Assembly (NCBI GenBank): GCA_005881995.1
Contig: VBHV01000111.1
Location: 1-9,663 of the forward strand
Direction: 5' to 3'
From: Chloroflexota bacterium
GTDB lineage: Bacteria > Chloroflexota > Ktedonobacteria > Ktedonobacterales > Ktedonobacteraceae
DNA length: 9,663 nt
Part shown: one piece after another, positions 1 through 5,746 of the stretch
Layout of the letters: each line of letters begins with the position of its first letter
Numbering within the stretch: the stretch's first letter is position 1
Notes under the pieces: generated by a model
The model's database searches: none
Seen by the model: only the letters and a program-made list of their open reading frames with translations
Told to the model about the DNA's origin: nothing
Made by a program: the position numbers and the translations under genes

Positions 1-1
1 G

Positions 2-361
2 CCACTGGTGAGTCTGTTCGGCTACCTGATACTGTTCCAGGCATCCATCGCTGTGCTTTCGCCTGCCATCGTCACGTACATCAATGAGCGTTGCCCAGAG
101 GAGCAGCGGGCTACCGTGCTATCGCTGCAACCAGGCCTGTTCAGCGCATCAATGATCGTACTCTTCCCGCTCTTCGGACTGGGCATATCGCAGGTCGCCT
201 ACAGTACCGTCTATCTCTGGACACTGGAGGGACTCACAGCTGGCAGCATCGCTATATTCGTGCTAATGAAGATACTCAAACACTTTCAAAACCATCTTCG
301 AAGCTGTTTCGGAGGTCACGCAAGAACTGGTAGACCTGCCCGGCATCCTCGGCGAGCTTGA
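2..361 (+). pseudogene. MFS transporter, C-terminal fragment (cut at window edge, 3' end fused out of frame)
   Basis: The reading frame is open from the first bases of the window, so the 5' end lies outside it. The visible part is very hydrophobic, with about three membrane segments (roughly bases 14-85, 118-190 and 195-275). Between the first two is a loop reading INERCPEEQRATVLSL, the kind of Arg-Ala-Thr loop seen between late helices of drug-efflux MFS permeases. The last helix ends near LMKILKH (about base 283). From about 285 to the stop at 359-361 the residues are Arg/Gly/His-rich and not membrane-like. That stretch is an out-of-frame reading of sequence that, one frame over, encodes ABC-F protein. 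The native MFS stop codon therefore appears lost at a junction. Role inferred: proton-coupled export of small molecules; the substrate cannot be told. It could still be a working transporter with a short foreign tail. Confidence 0.7.
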
Positions 362-368
362 GGCACGC
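285..368 (+). pseudogene. Remnant of the ABC-F coding frame upstream of the first start codon
   Basis: In the frame of the downstream ABC-F gene, codons from about 285 to 368 encode a plausible ABC-F segment, including TIFEAVSEVTQELVDL and LGELEARM. This is the region normally found after the Q-loop of the first ATPase domain. The frame is closed by a TGA at 267-269, inside the MFS coding sequence. The stretch is therefore the surviving edge of a longer gene whose beginning is gone. Confidence 0.6.
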
Positions 369-1688
369 ATGGCCGATCCAGCCGTTGCAGCAGACCCGGA
401 CGAATTGACGCGCGTACTCCAGGAATACGGCAGAGCGCAGGAGCGTTTCGAGGCGCTCGGAGGATATACCAATGAACACAAGGTAGAGGCGGTGCTGCAT
501 GGACTGGGCTTCGGGCCCGCCTGGTACGATGTCGAGGTAGGCTCGCTCAGTGGTGGCGAAAAGAAGCTGGTGAACCTGGCGCGCATCTTGATTCGGATGC
601 CCGACCTGCTACTGCTCGACGAGCCGGACAATCACCTTGATCTTGAAGCCAAAGCCTGGCTGGAACAATACATCCAGAGCTACCCTGGCACCGTCCTCAT
701 CATTTCGCATGATCGCCAGCTGTTGGACCGCGCCGTCAAGAAAATCTTTGAACTGGAGGATGGGCGCATCTCGTCCTACGCGGGCAACTACAGCTATTAC
801 TTCGAGGAACGCCAGCGAAGACTGCAGAAGCAATACGAACTCTACACCCTGCAACAGGACGAGATCAAACGCCTGGAGGGCGTCTGGCGGCAGTACCAGG
901 GATGGGCCAAAGTGAACGATAAGTTCGCCACCAAAGCGGAAGACACGCTCAAGCGCATCGAGCGCATCAAAAAGGATGCTGTGAATAAACCGATTTTGAT
1001 GCGCGACAAGATCAAAGTCAACCTGGATGCTGACCGCAGCGGGAAGAAGGTGCTGGAAATTTCGGGCTTGAGCAAAGCCTACGATGGACGCGTGCTGTTC
1101 CGGCCCTTTGACTTCACTATGCTCTATGGTGAACGGGTCGGCATCGTGGGCGCGAACGGCAGTGGCAAAACCACCCTGCTCAAAACCATGCTTGACATAC
1201 TCCCGGCAGATAGCGGCACGGTCAAGATCGGGGCCAGCGTCGTCGCCGGCTACTACGCCCAGGAGCAGGAAACGCTGCCTTTTGACAGCACGCCGCTGGA
1301 CTTCATTCGCAGGATCAAACCCATGAACGAGCCGCAGACCATCAGCTTCTTGAGCGGCCTGCTCTTCTCCTACGATGATATCCGCACCCCTATCCACCGC
1401 CTGAGCGGTGGCGAGAAGAGCCGCCTGCAAATCGCGCGCCTGATGCTCACCGATGCCAACTTCCTATTGTTGGACGAACCAACCAACAACCTGGATATTG
1501 CTTCGGTTGAGGTACTGGAAGCAGCATTACAGGAGTTCGAGGGGACGGTGCTGACCGTTTCGCATGACCGCTACTTCCTCGATAAGATCGTCACGAAGAT
1601 TCTCGCGATTGAGGAGGATGGAACGGTAAGGATGTATCCGGGGAATTTCTCGTATTACTATGAGAAGCGGCACGCGTATCCTACCTGA
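369..1688 (+). CDS. ABC-F family ATPase, N-terminally truncated
   Basis: A soluble double-ABC protein of the ABC-F class, whose members act on ribosomes (translation factors or antibiotic-resistance proteins). Seen in order: signature 1 SLSGGEKK (59-66), Walker B1 LLLLDEPDNHLD (80-91, Asp where Thr is usual), H-switch ISHDR (112-116), charged inter-domain linker (about 145-215), Walker A2 GANGSGKTT (261-269), signature 2 LSGGEKSR (345-352), Walker B2 LLLDEPTNNLD (366-376), H-switch SHD (398-400). The first Walker A and roughly 100 N-terminal residues expected in the family are absent; usual length is about 520-560 aa, here 439. ABC-F-like sequence (TIFEAVSEVTQELVDL) continues in the same frame upstream of this ATG to about base 285, then meets MFS sequence. 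There is no ATG, GTG or TTG codon in that stretch, so 369 (GAGG five bases upstream) is the first usable start. Site 1 could not bind ATP normally, so the product is probably impaired or a pseudogene product. Confidence 0.85.
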   Translation: MADPAVAADPDELTRVLQEYGRAQERFEALGGYTNEHKVEAVLHGLGFGPAWYDVEVGSLSGGEKKLVNLARILIRMPDLLLLDEPDNHLDLEAKAWLEQYIQSYPGTVLIISHDRQLLDRAVKKIFELEDGRISSYAGNYSYYFEERQRRLQKQYELYTLQQDEIKRLEGVWRQYQGWAKVNDKFATKAEDTLKRIERIKKDAVNKPILMRDKIKVNLDADRSGKKVLEISGLSKAYDGRVLFRPFDFTMLYGERVGIVGANGSGKTTLLKTMLDILPADSGTVKIGASVVAGYYAQEQETLPFDSTPLDFIRRIKPMNEPQTISFLSGLLFSYDDIRTPIHRLSGGEKSRLQIARLMLTDANFLLLDEPTNNLDIASVEVLEAALQEFEGTVLTVSHDRYFLDKIVTKILAIEEDGTVRMYPGNFSYYYEKRHAYPT

Positions 1689-1692
1689 GATA

Positions 1693-1708
1693 GGGGATCA
1701 GGGGATCA
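1693..1708. repeat. Two tandem copies of GGGGATCA
   Basis: The 8-base unit GGGGATCA occurs at 1693-1700 and 1701-1708, directly after the ABC-F stop. The second copy supplies the start of the left arm of the following hairpin. It is probably a small slippage duplication with no evident function. Confidence 0.6.
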
Positions 1709-1729
1709 GGGTTATATTAACCCTGATCC
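1703..1729. terminator. Hairpin between convergent genes, likely bidirectional terminator
   Basis: A perfect 12-bp stem (GGATCAGGGTTA at 1703-1714, TAACCCTGATCC at 1718-1729) closes a TAT loop. It follows the ABC-F stop and contains the TAA stop of the minus-strand secreted-protein gene (1717-1719). There is no U-tract on either side, so termination efficiency is uncertain. The position between convergent genes supports the call. Confidence 0.55.
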
Positions 1730-3222
1730 GGCTGCTTCATGTCATTGCTGTTGTTGTTATTATTATCAGTCTTCGTGGGATTGGCATTGTTCATGCAAAC
1801 AGCCATATCCACTTTATTGCCCATGCTATCGAAGCATTGGGTTTGACCGTTCACGGTAATGGTAGCCGAGATTGCCACACCATTTGCATCTTTCTGCGCC
1901 TGAACAGGGCCCTGGTTCGCTGCGGTACATTGCAGTCCGGTACCAAGTGGCCCTTCAAAAGTGGTCTGGAAACGCTGCGCCAGGAAGGTGAAGAGGGTAT
2001 TGCCTGCTGCCGGGTCGGGTGAATTCGCCGCCCCTGTCAGTAGAGCGTCTGTCACCAGGCGTGGTGGTGCCACATTGAAGAGATGGTTGCAATAGGCAGT
2101 GGTATTGCCATTATCTGAAGCTGCTACCAGTGGCTGATCCACTCCCATACGGTAGATATCGGTCTTCGCCGCGTCAGGCTCGTTGTTCAGCAGTGTCATC
2201 GGATCACCCAGGGGCACAAGAGCTAGAGGCGCTGCTTGATGCGCTGCTGCCTGTAGCTCATTGAGTGGCAATGCCGTGGTCATCTGCCCAGGATGAGCCA
2301 GGTCAGGCGCCATGAGCGGCGTACAGCCAAGCGCTCCATCCAGGGCCACAGCCAGCAGGCGGTTATCACTACCATTGGCCTGCTGAGCGCCATTTATCAT
2401 ATAGGTGGTTGTCACATTATCACTCTGGTCCTGGTCTACCACCCCAAAATCACGGACGCTCGGGCAAGTAAGTCCATCTTTCCCCATCCCTAATGCTGCC
2501 TTAGCAGGATTGGGATTAATTTTGCCCGCTGCCATTGCTGTATTGGCCGCCTGAAAGAAGGCTGGTGCATTACAGTAAGCGAATTGCCCGAAAATAGAGC
2601 CATCGCTACCATTGACACAGTTGCCTTGCTGCAAGCTGCCATCCATACCCTGGAGGGTGAGGTTGTTACCATTGAACCCAAACCAGAGACCCACGGTAGA
2701 CCCAGGGGGAATATTGGGTACTACCGGGGCCACTGCTGGCTGTTGATCTTCATTGACGACAAGGGGGTTATAGATCGAGATGTTGCCTGCAGGATCAATA
2801 ATCGCTCCCTGAACAAACGCTGCCTGCATTTTATTTGCCTCATCGCATCCACCACCAAGCACATATGGCGTTGCAAGTCCTTGTGCTGTCAACGGGTTGG
2901 CAGGCACAGTTAGTGTACAATTGACCATTTGCGGTTGTTGTTGCTGCTGATCCTGCTTTTTTTGTTGTTGTTGATCTTGTTGCTGATTTTGTTGTTGCTT
3001 TTGCTGTTGATCTTGCTCTTGTTTATGTTTATGCTTTTGATGGTGTTGCTGCTGGTGTTCGGCATCTGCCGCATGGGAAGAAAATACTTGTGGCATTGCA
3101 AATGCTACTCCAGTTACTGCCAGGATCAGAAGAGTAGACACCGTAATGCCTACGAGTGCTAAGGGCGAGAGACGACGGCGTCGTGATCGATGTATAGAAA
3201 GCTTGCCTAAATGCTTTCGCAT
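1717..3222 (-). CDS. Secreted or membrane-anchored Gln-rich protein of unknown function
   Basis: 501 aa; I do not recognise the family. The N-terminus is a long signal sequence or membrane anchor: a basic stretch KHLGKLSIHRSRRRR (3-17), then a hydrophobic segment (about 20-42) ending in GVAFA, a plausible signal-peptidase site. Residues about 56-98 are a low-complexity Gln/His/Lys/Asp spacer. Residues 99-480 form a folded-looking domain with ten cysteines (102, 126, 202, 217, 253, 300, 378, 432, 463, 476), enough for five disulfides, and several NxS/T sites. The tail is Asn-rich (NNNNNSN near 487-492). The start at 3222 is supported by AAGGAG on the minus strand, eight bases upstream. Inferred layout: export by Sec, flexible hydrophilic spacer, disulfide-stabilised extracellular domain. 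No enzyme motif was seen. The gene stands alone between a convergent and a divergent neighbour. Confidence 0.8.
   Translation of the reverse strand: MRKHLGKLSIHRSRRRRLSPLALVGITVSTLLILAVTGVAFAMPQVFSSHAADAEHQQQHHQKHKHKQEQDQQQKQQQNQQQDQQQQKKQDQQQQQPQMVNCTLTVPANPLTAQGLATPYVLGGGCDEANKMQAAFVQGAIIDPAGNISIYNPLVVNEDQQPAVAPVVPNIPPGSTVGLWFGFNGNNLTLQGMDGSLQQGNCVNGSDGSIFGQFAYCNAPAFFQAANTAMAAGKINPNPAKAALGMGKDGLTCPSVRDFGVVDQDQSDNVTTTYMINGAQQANGSDNRLLAVALDGALGCTPLMAPDLAHPGQMTTALPLNELQAAAHQAAPLALVPLGDPMTLLNNEPDAAKTDIYRMGVDQPLVAASDNGNTTAYCNHLFNVAPPRLVTDALLTGAANSPDPAAGNTLFTFLAQRFQTTFEGPLGTGLQCTAANQGPVQAQKDANGVAISATITVNGQTQCFDSMGNKVDMAVCMNNANPTKTDNNNNNSNDMKQPDQG
2929..3057 (-). repeat. CAA/CAG-rich low-complexity tract coding for the Gln-rich linker
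   Basis: On the minus strand this stretch is a run of CAA and CAG codons broken by AAA, CAT and GAT. It encodes residues 56-98 of the secreted protein. Trinucleotide tracts of this sort change length by slippage, so the linker may vary in length between strains. On the plus strand the same bases give a misleading Leu-rich reading frame. Confidence 0.8.
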
Positions 3223-3297
3223 GAGAACTTCTCCTTTTAGCTAGAAGCGCGGGTCAAATAGAGATATGCGCCAATGCAGCGCTATTCAACTTGCCAT

Positions 3298-3325
3298 CAT
3301 GATGACAGTTTTCCATGTCGTCATG
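3298..3325. promoter_or_regulatory. Imperfect inverted repeat upstream of the secreted-protein gene, possible operator
   Basis: CATGATGACA (3298-3307) and TGTCGTCATG (3316-3325) are reverse complements with one mismatch, separated by 8 bases. They lie 76-103 bases upstream of the minus-strand start, where a regulator could bind. The site is seen in sequence; function is inferred only from position. Confidence 0.3.
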
Positions 3326-3529
3326 TTCTCCTGTCGTGAATCCTCAAATATCCCTGTAAGCAAAGTAGCTGCTTCTCTGAGAATTTTGCTCGTCTCGCAA
3401 AGGTCTGCTTAACGCTTTCACGCCATCTCAATCCGCGTTCAGGCCTTCAACAGCAGGTTCATGAGAACAGAAGCCAGACATGGATCACCATGAAATTATG
3501 TGAAATGTAGTGATACGTTTTGAATATGT

Positions 3530-3611
3530 TTTGGTACTACGCTGGCATAGTAGCATAACTAACTCTACCAATTCGCCTAAAATGATCAAAAAATGGTAGG
3601 AAAGTACCAAA
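3530..3611. promoter_or_regulatory. Spaced inverted repeat TTTGGTACT / AGTACCAAA with weak promoter-like elements
   Basis: TTTGGTACT at 3530-3538 is matched by its exact reverse complement at 3603-3611, 64 bases apart. The left half overlaps a weak sigma-70-like pair: TTGGTA (3531-3536), 17 bases, CATAAC (3554-3559). The arrangement could be a pair of operator half-sites or chance. The region is about 130-210 bases upstream of the stress-protein gene. Confidence 0.22.
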
Positions 3612-3739
3612 TTCGGGTTGAGGTTTCTTTACCATTCCCTCTCTCTTACCTCACCGGTGATTGGCGCGCTGAAACCATGAGGCAAACTAGCACGTGGTAG
3701 ACATAGATTCAAATGAGATGAGAAAGAAAGGAGTTCCCT

Positions 3740-4258
3740 ATGGATACTATGGATAGTATGGGCACAGACACAGCGAAGTATTCAAACATTGTAGGCGTTT
3801 TTCGAGATCGCGCCCACGCAGACCAGGCGATAGAGGCGCTCAGGCAGGCAGGTATAGGCGAGAATACTATCGAATTGACCGAGTACAATCCAGTTGGAGC
3901 AGAAGAGGAAAAAAGTTCCGCTCTCGTTGCATCTGGAACATCCGAAAAGGGAGATGTTATCTCTCTCGTTGCAGATCCAACGTCTGCACAGCGTTTTCTT
4001 GTGCATGTTCGAGCCGAGGGGAGAGAACAAGAAGCCGTCGCTATCCTGGTTAGCTGTGGATCGAATAACTCCGATCTTCCTCACGGTACAGAGCTCGTAG
4101 AAGGTTCCATCGTTAGCACGGAGGGAGCCACCAGCGGGAGCGCTACCAAACATCCGACTCCTGGAGAACCTTCGGAGAACTTCTTTGGAACGGCGAAAGC
4201 GCCCGGGCATCCAGCCGATATCAGCATTATGGATAAGCCCACACCTCCATCTCACTAG
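3740..4258 (+). CDS. YflT / general stress protein 17M-like domain protein
   Basis: 172 aa, soluble, no signal peptide. The N-terminal part resembles the small alpha-beta domain found in Bacillus YflT/YsnF-type general stress proteins: a strand-helix-strand unit YSNIVGVFRDRAHADQAIEA continuing to about residue 50, and a second strand-helix (RFLVHVRAEGREQEAVAILV, 85-104). Residues 108-172 are rich in Ser, Gly, Thr and Pro and look disordered. AAAGGAG at 3727-3733 stands six bases before the ATG, an excellent ribosome site. The gene is transcribed alone, with a hairpin terminator 35 bases after its stop. The biochemical activity of this domain is not known; a stress role is inferred from the family only. 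Assignment rests on pattern recognition, without a profile search. Confidence 0.65.
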   Translation: MDTMDSMGTDTAKYSNIVGVFRDRAHADQAIEALRQAGIGENTIELTEYNPVGAEEEKSSALVASGTSEKGDVISLVADPTSAQRFLVHVRAEGREQEAVAILVSCGSNNSDLPHGTELVEGSIVSTEGATSGSATKHPTPGEPSENFFGTAKAPGHPADISIMDKPTPPSH

Positions 4259-4292
4259 AGAAGAATTCGGACACCTGTGCGCAGTTTTCATG

Positions 4293-4335
4293 AGGACGGT
4301 TGGAGATACCAACTGTCCTTATGTTTGTGCTTTTT
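4293..4335 (+). terminator. Rho-independent terminator after the stress-protein gene
   Basis: AGGACGGTTGG (4293-4303) pairs with CCAACTGTCCT (4309-4319) around an AGATA loop; ten Watson-Crick pairs and one G-U. A T-rich stretch follows, including a run of five T near 4331-4335. It lies 35 bases after the stop codon on the same strand. Confidence 0.65.
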
Positions 4336-4428
4336 CTCGCAATTCCGCAAACAATCGATGGTATGGTTGTTCACGTTCAGCGATATGATACTCGGAAATT
4401 ATTAGGCTATAGAAGGTATGGATGAAAA

Positions 4429-4469
4429 TGTGGATAAGTATGTGTACAAACGTTCTAAATTGTGGATAA
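4429..4469 (+). promoter_or_regulatory. Two perfect DnaA-box sequences in the same orientation
   Basis: TGTGGATAA, the exact reverse complement of the classical DnaA box TTATCCACA, occurs at 4429-4437 and 4461-4469. The start-to-start distance is 32 bases, about three helical turns, placing both on the same DNA face. The surroundings are AT-rich and non-coding. DnaA binding is inferred from the consensus; no dnaA, dnaN or other origin-associated gene is in the window. Confidence 0.45.
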
Positions 4470-4577
4470 CTTGAGACTAATTTCTCGATTATGTCAAATA
4501 TGTGTCCTTTAAAATAGATGGGGTCATCATTACAAAACTCTTTGCAAAAAGCGAAACCCCCTAGGTCATCCTAGCAA

Positions 4578-4587
4578 CGTCTAGACG
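4578..4587. promoter_or_regulatory. Perfect 10-bp palindrome CGTCTAGACG
   Basis: The 10 bases read the same on both strands and lie 38 bases upstream of the -35 element of the zinc-ribbon gene promoter, a reasonable activator position. It may be chance. Confidence 0.25.
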
Positions 4588-4624
4588 AGCCAGAGAAGCC
4601 AAAGGCGGCGCTTTGAAAAAACTG

Positions 4625-4653
4625 TAGAAAAAATAGGAAGAATGTGCTACAAT
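4625..4653 (+). promoter_or_regulatory. Sigma-70-type promoter with extended -10 for the zinc-ribbon gene
   Basis: TAGAAA (4625-4630) and TACAAT (4648-4653) are 17 bases apart, and TGC directly before the -10 gives an extended -10 element. The predicted transcript would start near 4660, about 45 bases before the ATG at 4705. It is the best promoter match in the window. Confidence 0.6.
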
Positions 4654-4663
4654 AAGTGAAGTA

Positions 4664-4677
4664 TTAACCCTGGTTAA
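4664..4677. promoter_or_regulatory. Operator-like palindrome TTAACC-CT-GGTTAA
   Basis: A perfect 6-bp inverted repeat with a 2-base centre lies just after the predicted transcription start and before the ribosome site. A repressor bound here would block transcription. Regulator unknown. Confidence 0.4.
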
Positions 4678-4704
4678 CAGTTTACGTCGGAGGCCTTTTA
4701 GGGC

Positions 4705-5055
4705 ATGAATTATACATCGGATAGTGGTTCTGGAGCGGGTAACAGTAGTTCGTTTGTCAGTCGCCGCGAGATACGCGCCAATAATCCCACTGGCATGTTG
4801 CCAGCCATCAGTCCAGGTCGGAGCTACTCAGGTTCGCTTGACTTCGACAACCTGATCGCCACCTTGAAAGAGTTATTCGCGCAAGATCGCCAGGTCGCAA
4901 GCCAGGCCGATAGCACACGCTGCGGCATCTGCTACCTGCACTATACTGTGACCGATCTCCAGTATCGCGAAGAAGAAGGATTCTACGTGTGTAAGGGATG
5001 TGAACGCGCCCTTGGCAAGAACATCATCCCCATGTTGAGACGACAACAAAAGTAG
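4705..5055 (+). CDS. Small protein with four-cysteine zinc-ribbon-like motif, unknown function
   Basis: 116 aa. The first 45 residues are Ser/Gly/Asn-rich and look disordered. A helix-like stretch follows (DFDNLIATLKELFAQDRQVA, 46-65). The C-terminal part holds CGIC (73-76) and CKGC (96-99), 19 residues between the inner cysteines, a typical four-Cys zinc-binding arrangement, then a short basic tail (LRRQQK). The ATG is preceded by GGAGG at 4689-4693, 11 bases away, rather far, with AGGG closer to the start; the next Met is at residue 31, so 4705 is kept. The gene has its own promoter and operator-like palindrome and ends inside a strong bidirectional hairpin. Zinc binding is inferred from spacing. 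It could bind nucleic acid or another protein; nothing here decides it. I do not recognise a named family. Confidence 0.7.
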   Translation: MNYTSDSGSGAGNSSSFVSRREIRANNPTGMLPAISPGRSYSGSLDFDNLIATLKELFAQDRQVASQADSTRCGICYLHYTVTDLQYREEEGFYVCKGCERALGKNIIPMLRRQQK

Positions 5056-5117
5056 AGACGAGAACAATAAAGACGGCCCGTGCTTCGCGGGCCGTCTTTA
5101 TTGTTCTCGTCTCTACT
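5051..5117. terminator. 30-bp perfect hairpin, bidirectional terminator covering both stop codons
   Basis: Bases 5051-5080 are the exact reverse complement of 5088-5117, around the loop TGCTTCG. The GC-rich core GACGGCCCG sits next to the loop, and an A-rich/T-rich outer stem follows in each direction. The left arm contains the TAG stop of the zinc-ribbon gene (5053-5055); the right arm contains the TAG stop of def (5113-5115 on the minus strand). It should stop both converging transcripts. Confidence 0.85.
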
Positions 5118-5622
5118 CCAGGATTGGCTCTGCTTCCTCTCCCTCCAGCTCACCCTCCAGTACCTCGCGCAGGTCTTCGGGGCGATCCAGGCGATCCAGG
5201 AAAAGGATACCGTCGAGGTGATCGATTTCATGCTGGAGGACACGCGCGAACCAGCCTTCGGCGCGCACGCGCATGGGTTTGCCGCGCACATCCTGGCCCT
5301 TGACCACAATCGAGGTCGCGCGCCGGATATTATCTCCAACGTAGCCGGGGATACTCAAGCATCCCTCCGTGCCGAGTTCTTCCCCCTCTGCTTTAATGAT
5401 CTCTGGATTGAACATTGCCACTTTGTGATCTTCAAATTCGGCCACAAATAGGCGAATCGAGAGGGCGATCTGTGGGGCCGCCAGCCCCACACCATGCGAG
5501 ACGTGCATGGTCTCAAACATATCTTCGACCAGCTTCTGCATCGAAGGATCAAAACGGTGTACCTTTTTTGCTTTCTGTCGTAGAATAGGATTCTCTGATG
5601 TAATAACGGTGTGAATTGCCAT
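5113..5622 (-). CDS. def: Peptide deformylase
   Basis: 169 aa, cytoplasmic metalloenzyme that removes the formyl group from the N-terminal Met of new proteins. All three family motifs are intact: GVGLAAPQ (44-51), EGCLS (86-90) and QHEIDH (130-135). Metal ligands would be Cys88, His131 and His135, with Glu132 as the catalytic base. Length is normal. The reading frame continues 15 codons upstream (to 5667), but MAIHTVITSENPILR is the standard beginning of the family, so 5622 is chosen; the AGGGA upstream is rather far (about 11 bases). The tail (149-169) is acidic. The gene is divergent from tilS and convergent with the zinc-ribbon gene, with which it shares a terminator hairpin. Confidence 0.95.
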   Translation of the reverse strand: MAIHTVITSENPILRQKAKKVHRFDPSMQKLVEDMFETMHVSHGVGLAAPQIALSIRLFVAEFEDHKVAMFNPEIIKAEGEELGTEGCLSIPGYVGDNIRRATSIVVKGQDVRGKPMRVRAEGWFARVLQHEIDHLDGILFLDRLDRPEDLREVLEGELEGEEAEPILE

Positions 5623-5667
5623 ACGTTGTCTATTCCCTACACTCTTCGAAACCGGACGAACTTTCAC

Positions 5668-5697
5668 ATGTAGAGGCCTTTTCTCGTTCCTCTACAT
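5668..5697. promoter_or_regulatory. Inverted repeat ATGTAGAGG / CCTCTACAT between def and tilS
   Basis: A perfect 9-bp inverted repeat (5668-5676 and 5689-5697) with a 12-base spacer lies in the shared def/tilS promoter region, directly upstream of the tilS -10 candidate. It could be an operator acting on both genes, or a hairpin in the def leader RNA. Confidence 0.3.
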
Positions 5698-5710
5698 CAT
5701 ATTCGTCGTG

Positions 5711-5716
5711 TATAAT
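5711..5716 (+). promoter_or_regulatory. TATAAT -10 element for the tilS operon
   Basis: A consensus -10 hexamer lies 31 bases before the ATG at 5747. No good -35 is present at 16-18 bases (TTCCTC is the closest), so an activator may be needed. Its position argues against the GTG at 5708 as the tilS start, since that codon would precede the transcript. Confidence 0.4.
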
Positions 5717-5746
5717 CTATACTATCCTATCATATCGAGCGTGAAC

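Larger units (their letters stand above)
3223..3739. other. Divergent intergenic region, no gene seen
   Basis: These 517 bases separate the minus-strand secreted-protein gene from the plus-strand stress-protein gene and should hold both promoters. I found no credible open frame and no RNA gene. It holds two inverted repeats, listed separately, and AT-rich stretches around 3490-3610. A weak promoter-like pair for the minus-strand gene (TTGAAT, 17 bases, TATCTC) lies between the repeat at 3298-3325 and the start codon. Confidence 0.6.

Noticed and set aside
609..1430. 273-residue open frame on the minus strand opposite the ABC-F gene
   Set aside because: It lies wholly antisense to well-recognised ABC-F motifs, has no ribosome site I can see, and no recognisable domain. 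It is a shadow of the high-GC coding strand.
1660..2022. 120-residue plus-strand frame overlapping the ABC-F end and the secreted-protein gene
   Set aside because: It runs across a hairpin and antisense to the Cys-rich domain; no family features or start signal.
2929..3057. CRISPR-like or VNTR array
   Set aside because: The repetition is trinucleotide coding bias (Gln codons), with no fixed repeat-spacer structure.
2929..3162. Leu-rich plus-strand frame that looks like a small membrane protein
   Set aside because: It is the antisense reading of the CAA/CAG tract and signal-peptide region of the secreted-protein gene.
3782..4312. 176-residue minus-strand frame opposite the stress-protein gene
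   Set aside because: The plus-strand gene has a strong ribosome site and a family-like domain. The minus frame has unusual composition (many Cys and Arg) and no motif.
5623..5667. 15-codon N-terminal extension of peptide deformylase
   Set aside because: The family normally begins at MAIHTVI-type sequence; the extension is not conserved-looking and overlaps the regulatory gap.
5708..5746. GTG 5708 as the tilS start
   Set aside because: It would place the start codon upstream of the TATAAT element. The ATG at 5747 matches the usual short lead before the SGGADS motif better.
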